Shown: positions 40,205-43,407 of the stretch, in pieces
How the letters are laid out: each line of letters opens with the position of its first letter
Numbering within the stretch: the first letter of the stretch is position 1
Assembly: GCA_045631205.1 (NCBI GenBank)
Contig: JAZQUI010000001.1
Coordinates: 1-43,407 of the forward strand
Length of the DNA: 43,407 nt
From: HGM04593 sp045631205
GTDB lineage: Bacteria > Bacteroidota > Bacteroidia > Bacteroidales > Bacteroidaceae
Reading direction: 5' to 3'
The notes under the pieces: model-generated
The model's database searches: none
What the model was told of the DNA's origin: nothing
The model's input: the letters and a program-made list of their open reading frames with translations, nothing else
Position numbers and translations under genes: made by a program

Positions 40205-41073
40205 ACTCCTAATGTGCTGCTCGAGATTTGTGCTGCCTCTTTATCTGGGCGGCAGTATAGGGTGTGTACAGGTAGTGCCGAAAGTATCTTGCTTATGGTG
40301 GAGCATACTTGCAGGTGTATCTCTTTGTCGAACTTCATTGTGGAGGTGGAGCTGAGCAGTATGCCGAATGCGGTGGGTATGCTCTCTCTCTTTATGCTGT
40401 TTTCCTTGCTTTGCTCTATGGCGGCGAAGCCTCCTATGGGGTAGTGTACGTTTTTGTATATGGGGCGTTTGCCGCCCCAGGGGGAGCCATAGACGGTGGG
40501 GGTGCCGTCGGGAGCGATGCGTATGACGGGGTTGTCGTCGTTTATGAGTGTGCTGCCGGCGATGTGTTTTACCCACAGGTCGCTATGTGTGCTTTTGCCT
40601 TGCCCGCTCTTGCCCAGGAACATATAGGCTTTGCCGTTGTTCTCTATGGTGGACGAGTGTATGAGCAGGGTGTTGTGTGGTGCGGTGCAGATGGTGAATA
40701 TGAGCATCGCGCTGTTGTTGAGTCCAAAGATTTGTTGCTCGTTGGTGCCACGAGTGGTTATGGTGAAGTGCTTGCGCTCTTTGTCGCTCTCGAGGAAGGC
40801 GCAAGGTATGTCGCGCTCGGTGAGTATGAGCACTTGGTATTCTCCGCTCTCGCGGTGGTACACCTCGAATGTTGCCGAGGGACAGGGAAATTTTCCCACC
40901 TTTTTGCCTTGCCACGAGGGTATGATGCTGTTGTCGACGGTGATAGTGAACAATGGGTCGGCAATGCTGTCGGCCTTGAAGGGGCTCATCGTGGGGAATA
41001 GTTCTTCGGCGCTGCCCTCTTTGGTGTTTATGGTAAAGGGGTGCCCGGCTACAATGTAGTGTGTCTGTTGCAT
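40201..41073 (-). CDS. HprK-like serine kinase/phosphorylase domain protein
   Basis: From ATG 41073 this is a 290-residue protein; the frame runs 23 codons further, but the internal ATG fits the promoter better. The C-terminal half has a P-loop G154-KSGQGK160-ST, LINDDNP (D179-D180) and YGSPWGGK, as in HPr kinase/phosphorylase C-terminal domains. The N-terminal ~130 residues are unlike HprK and unassigned. Relatives in lasso-peptide clusters phosphorylate the peptide; others sit near sugar genes. No PTS genes are nearby. It is the first gene of the operon. Confidence 0.86.
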   Translation of the reverse strand: MQQTHYIVAGHPFTINTKEGSAEELFPTMSPFKADSIADPLFTITVDNSIIPSWQGKKVGKFPCPSATFEVYHRESGEYQVLILTERDIPCAFLESDKERKHFTITTRGTNEQQIFGLNNSAMLIFTICTAPHNTLLIHSSTIENNGKAYMFLGKSGQGKSTHSDLWVKHIAGSTLINDDNPVIRIAPDGTPTVYGSPWGGKRPIYKNVHYPIGGFAAIEQSKENSIKRESIPTAFGILLSSTSTMKFDKEIHLQVCSTISKILSALPVHTLYCRPDKEAAQISSSTLGV

Positions 41074-41111
41074 ATTCTCTTTGGGTGGGAGGTCTTTCTC
41101 CCTGTTGGGTG

Positions 41112-41119
41112 CGAAGTTA
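41112..41119 (-). promoter_or_regulatory. Candidate -7 element of the kinase operon
   Basis: On the - strand this reads TAACTTCG, one base off TAnnTTTG, 38 bp before the chosen ATG at 41073. It supports the shorter start, since the longer frame's first codons would fall in the promoter. Confidence 0.4.
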
Positions 41120-41233
41120 CGAAAAAAGCATCTATTTACCATCTGTTTTGTTGTTAATTGTGTGGCGGTGCTGCTTTTGCGGGTTGTTGTGTTTATTTTT
41201 GGGTTGTTGCGTGGTTTTTTTCTCTCTTTTTTG

Positions 41234-41241
41234 TAACTTTG
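41234..41241 (+). promoter_or_regulatory. Candidate -7 element for folP
   Basis: TAACTTTG fits TAnnTTTG exactly, 21 bp before ATG 41263. This makes the longer upstream frame (to 41158) untranslated. The preceding 70 bases are unusually G/T-rich on the + strand. Confidence 0.55.
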
Positions 41242-41262
41242 AAAAGTTTAAGCGTGATGGTT

Positions 41263-42090
41263 ATGAATAGCTCTATAAATGTGAATGGCAGGTTGCTTGG
41301 CTTGGATACTCCGGTGGTTATGGGTATCCTGAATGTTACTACCGACTCTTTTTTCGAGGGGTCGCGAGTGGCTGCTGGCGAGGAACTTGTTGCGAGGGCT
41401 CGCCGTATGCTTGCCGACGGTGCCGGTATTATTGATATTGGTGCTTGCTCTACTCGCCCTTCGGGGGAGCCTGTGAGCGAGGAAGAGGAACTGAAACGCT
41501 TGCACGCGGCATTGGAGTTGCTCGATGAGCATCTGCCTTCGGCGGTAGTGTCGGTCGATACTTTCCGCGCTCGTGTTGCCGAGGAGTGTGTCGTGAACCA
41601 TAATGTGGCTATTGTGAACGATGTGTCGGGTTTTGAGTGGGATGCTGCTATGCTAGACACTGTTGCGCGCTTGAATGTTCCTTATGTGCTTACCCATTCT
41701 GTGGGGTGGGCGGGAACGCAGCCTGCTTATGTCGAATTCCTGCCCGAAGTGCTTGCTGCGCTTGCGAAAAAGGTGTGGCAGTTGCATAGGTTGGGCGTGA
41801 AGGATGTTATTGTCGACCCGGGCTTCGGCTTTGGCAAGAGTGTGGAGCAGAATTATGAGATGCTTGCTTCGCTGGGTGTTTTTCGTGAGCTTGAGGCTCC
41901 GCTGTTGGTGGGGTTGTCGCGCAAGTCTATGATTACCAAGCTTGTGGGTATCGAGGCTGGCGATGCGCTCCCCGAAACATCGGCTCTTAATATGGTGGCG
42001 TTGCAGGGTGGTGCCAATATTCTGCGTGTTCACGATGTGCGTGAGGCGGTTAACGTGGTGAAGATGTTTGGCGCGCTTGGCGGTTTTTGA
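41263..42090 (+). CDS. folP: Dihydropteroate synthase
   Basis: This 275-residue enzyme joins p-aminobenzoate to the pterin pyrophosphate in folate synthesis. The family motifs are present: VMGILNVTTDSFFEGSR (usually NxTPDSF), GAGIIDIGACSTRPSG, VSVDTFRARVAEE, IVNDVSG, IVDPGFGFGKS and GLSRKSMI. ATG 41263 is chosen from the promoter position; ATG 41257 is possible. The next gene, cdaA, begins 33 bp later; the pair is common in Bacteroidota. Confidence 0.95.
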   Translation: MNSSINVNGRLLGLDTPVVMGILNVTTDSFFEGSRVAAGEELVARARRMLADGAGIIDIGACSTRPSGEPVSEEEELKRLHAALELLDEHLPSAVVSVDTFRARVAEECVVNHNVAIVNDVSGFEWDAAMLDTVARLNVPYVLTHSVGWAGTQPAYVEFLPEVLAALAKKVWQLHRLGVKDVIVDPGFGFGKSVEQNYEMLASLGVFRELEAPLLVGLSRKSMITKLVGIEAGDALPETSALNMVALQGGANILRVHDVREAVNVVKMFGALGGF

Positions 42091-42123
42091 TTGTTTGTTT
42101 ATACCTTATATATATAAATAAGT

Positions 42124-42879
42124 ATGTTTTTCGATATTTCAGTAAAAGATATTGTTGATATTATCCTTGTTGCCGGCTTTCTCTATTACTTCTATAAGTT
42201 GATGAAGGAGTCGGGTTCGCTGAATATTTTTACCGGTATTCTTGTCTTTATCCTGTTGTGGGTGTTTGTGTCGCGCGTGATACAGATGAGGTTGCTTGGC
42301 TCCATCTTCGACCAGTTGATGAGCGTGGGAGTGCTTGCGCTTGTGGTTATTTTTCAGGACGAGGTGCGCCGTTTCTTTAAGAATATTGGTACGCACGGCC
42401 ATTTCAAGATGCTTGCCAATATCTTTTCGCGCAGTGAAAAGGTTGATAACAAGGTGGCGTTGCTTCCAGTGGTTATGGCTTGTATGAGTTTGAGCCAGCA
42501 GAAGGTGGGTGCGCTCATTGTGGTGAAGAAAAACGAAAATCTCGACGAATATATAAAGACCGGTGAGGTGCTGGATGCTGCCATAGGGCAACGCCTTATA
42601 GAGGCTGTTTTCTTTAAGAATGCTCCTTTGCACGATGGTGCGATGGTGATACAGGATGGTCGCATTGCAGCGGCGCAGTGTATTCTACCGGTTTCGCACA
42701 ACGTAAATATTCCCAAAAAACTAGGGTTGCGCCATAGGTCGGCGATGGGAATTTCCGAGAAAACCGACGCTATTGCCATTGTTGTTTCCGAGGAAACCGG
42801 TGGTATTTCGGTTGCGGTGAACGGAAAATTCAAGCTTGGGCTTACTGCTCAACAGCTCGAAGAGATACTCGCGAAGTAA
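42124..42879 (+). CDS. cdaA: Diadenylate cyclase, CdaA type
   Basis: This 251-residue protein has three hydrophobic helices in the first ~80 residues, then the DAC (DisA_N) domain with D171-G-A and R203-H-R motifs. It makes cyclic di-AMP from two ATP at the membrane. It follows folP, as in related genomes; no cdaR-like regulator is next to it. A strong hairpin lies directly after the stop. Confidence 0.95.
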   Translation: MFFDISVKDIVDIILVAGFLYYFYKLMKESGSLNIFTGILVFILLWVFVSRVIQMRLLGSIFDQLMSVGVLALVVIFQDEVRRFFKNIGTHGHFKMLANIFSRSEKVDNKVALLPVVMACMSLSQQKVGALIVVKKNENLDEYIKTGEVLDAAIGQRLIEAVFFKNAPLHDGAMVIQDGRIAAAQCILPVSHNVNIPKKLGLRHRSAMGISEKTDAIAIVVSEETGGISVAVNGKFKLGLTAQQLEEILAK

Positions 42880-42880
42880 A

Positions 42881-42918
42881 AATAACGGCGGTTTTGCAGT
42901 GGCAAAGCCGCCGTTATT
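42881..42918 (+). terminator. Strong hairpin after cdaA
   Basis: Bases 42881-42897 and 42902-42918 form a 17-bp stem with one G-T pair around the loop AGTG, starting one base after the cdaA stop. No T-run follows on +, so it may stabilise the 3' end rather than act as a classic terminator. Confidence 0.65.
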
Positions 42919-43205
42919 GTAAAAAACAGTGAGGTGGTACGGGATTTTTTTGCCCTTCGGCTCCAAAAATCGTACAAAATTCGGCAAACTTGGGCTGTGA
43001 TTTTGGCGATTCTTCCCTGAAAAGGAGAAAAAATCGTGGTTTTTTTGAAAAAAGTTACATTGGGCAATTTTATTGTTTTTGCCGTTTTTCGCAAAACCTC
43101 GAAAAAATGCCCGAAAATGCTAATTTTTTTTGCTTTGTAAGTAGTTGAAAATCAATAGTGGTTGAAAAAAGTTGAATTTTTTATGAAAAAAAAGTTCGAA
43201 AAAGT
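42919..43205. other. AT-rich region upstream of a strong promoter
   Basis: No gene is apparent. From about 43080 the sequence contains repeated A- and T-tracts (such as gttgaaaaaagttgaa), the kind of stretch that serves as an UP element before rRNA promoters. Confidence 0.5.
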
Positions 43206-43235
43206 TTTGTAGTCCAAAAAATCGCCTTACCTTTG
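43206..43235 (+). promoter_or_regulatory. Near-consensus strong promoter, probably of an rRNA operon
   Basis: TTTG (43206-43209) and TACCTTTG (43228-43235) match both halves of the Bacteroidota promoter, with an 18-base spacer (usually 19). It is the best promoter match in the window and is preceded by A-tracts. Confidence 0.75.
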
Positions 43236-43407
43236 TACTCGCTTTCGGCAAGCAACACAGTTCGCGAGTCGATACGCAAGATGATCCTTGAAAACATTCC
43301 ATACAGACAAGCAGTACAACAAAGCTCATTATTAAATGAGTCGTGTATAAGTAAGGAACAATAAAACGAACCGTCAAAATATTTGATGTACTTTAATTCC
43401 GGCCAGC
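43236..43407 (+). other. Structured non-coding leader, possibly of a 16S rRNA transcript
   Basis: The transcript would contain ACTCGC (43237-43242) pairing with GCGAGT (43264-43269) and CTCATT (43325-43330) pairing with AATGAG (43335-43340). A GATCCTTGAAAACATT segment followed by CAAGCAGTACAAC resembles, from memory, the leader before Bacteroidales 16S genes. No coding frame is present. The rRNA itself is outside the window. Confidence 0.45.

Noticed and set aside
40309..41001. 230-residue + strand frame opposite the kinase gene
   Set aside because: Its composition is an odd Gly/Val/Tyr mix with no family pattern; the opposite strand has the P-loop and HprK motifs and coupled neighbours.
41158..41262. 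Upstream extension of folP giving a hydrophobic N-terminus
   Set aside because: A consensus -7 element lies inside it at 41234-41241, and dihydropteroate synthases are cytoplasmic; the extension is G/T-rich promoter DNA read as codons.
1..43407. CRISPR arrays, tRNA genes, insertion sequences or prophage
   Set aside because: I saw no regularly spaced repeats, cloverleaf sequences, transposase or phage genes; the repeats found are pairs of single copies.

Overview
This window looks like a chromosomal segment of a gut-type Bacteroidota, order Bacteroidales. The evidence is: -7 elements of the form TAnnTTTG before several transcription units; an S10-spc-alpha ribosomal superoperon containing cysteine-poor S14, S4 and L36; a six-gene Na+-NQR operon; a folP-cdaA pair; and very large secreted multidomain proteins of the kind used on host glycans. 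I cannot assign a genus from sequence alone.

Positions 1-14950 hold the end of a probable EF-G gene and then the complete S10-spc-alpha cluster in canonical order (rpsJ to rplQ, including secY, map, infA, rpmJ and rpoA), all on + and closed by a strong terminator. Positions 14951-21347 hold an intergenic region with possible RNA structure and then nqrABCDEF with its own promoter and terminator. NqrC carries an N-terminal rubredoxin-like domain, which is the clearest unusual protein architecture here. Positions 21348-24252 hold a YfiH/PgeF-type laccase-domain gene overlapping a secreted parallel beta-helix protein. A convergent metY-type gene follows on the - strand (24485-25768).

Positions 26156-39300 are an accessory surface/secreted region. 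It has a 3290-residue M60 (enhancin-like) metalloprotease with five discoidin-like repeats and several lectin-like modules, a 63-residue acidic peptide gene right behind it, and a 697-residue secreted lectin-like protein that shares a C-terminal module with the giant protein. A ~210-bp non-coding repeat follows each of these two units.

Positions 39394-41119 (- strand) hold a tightly coupled three-gene operon: an HprK-like kinase, an S24/S26-like serine peptidase and a PqqD-like protein. These are parts reminiscent of peptide-modification (RiPP/lasso) systems but without a recognised maturase. Its substrate is unknown. The acidic peptide 3 kb away is one speculative candidate, and this cassette is my main suggestion for an undescribed system.

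Positions 41234-42918 hold folP (dihydropteroate synthase) and cdaA (diadenylate cyclase). The last 480 bases are AT-rich and contain a near-consensus strong promoter and a structured leader. They resemble the region upstream of an rRNA operon, whose genes would lie beyond the window.
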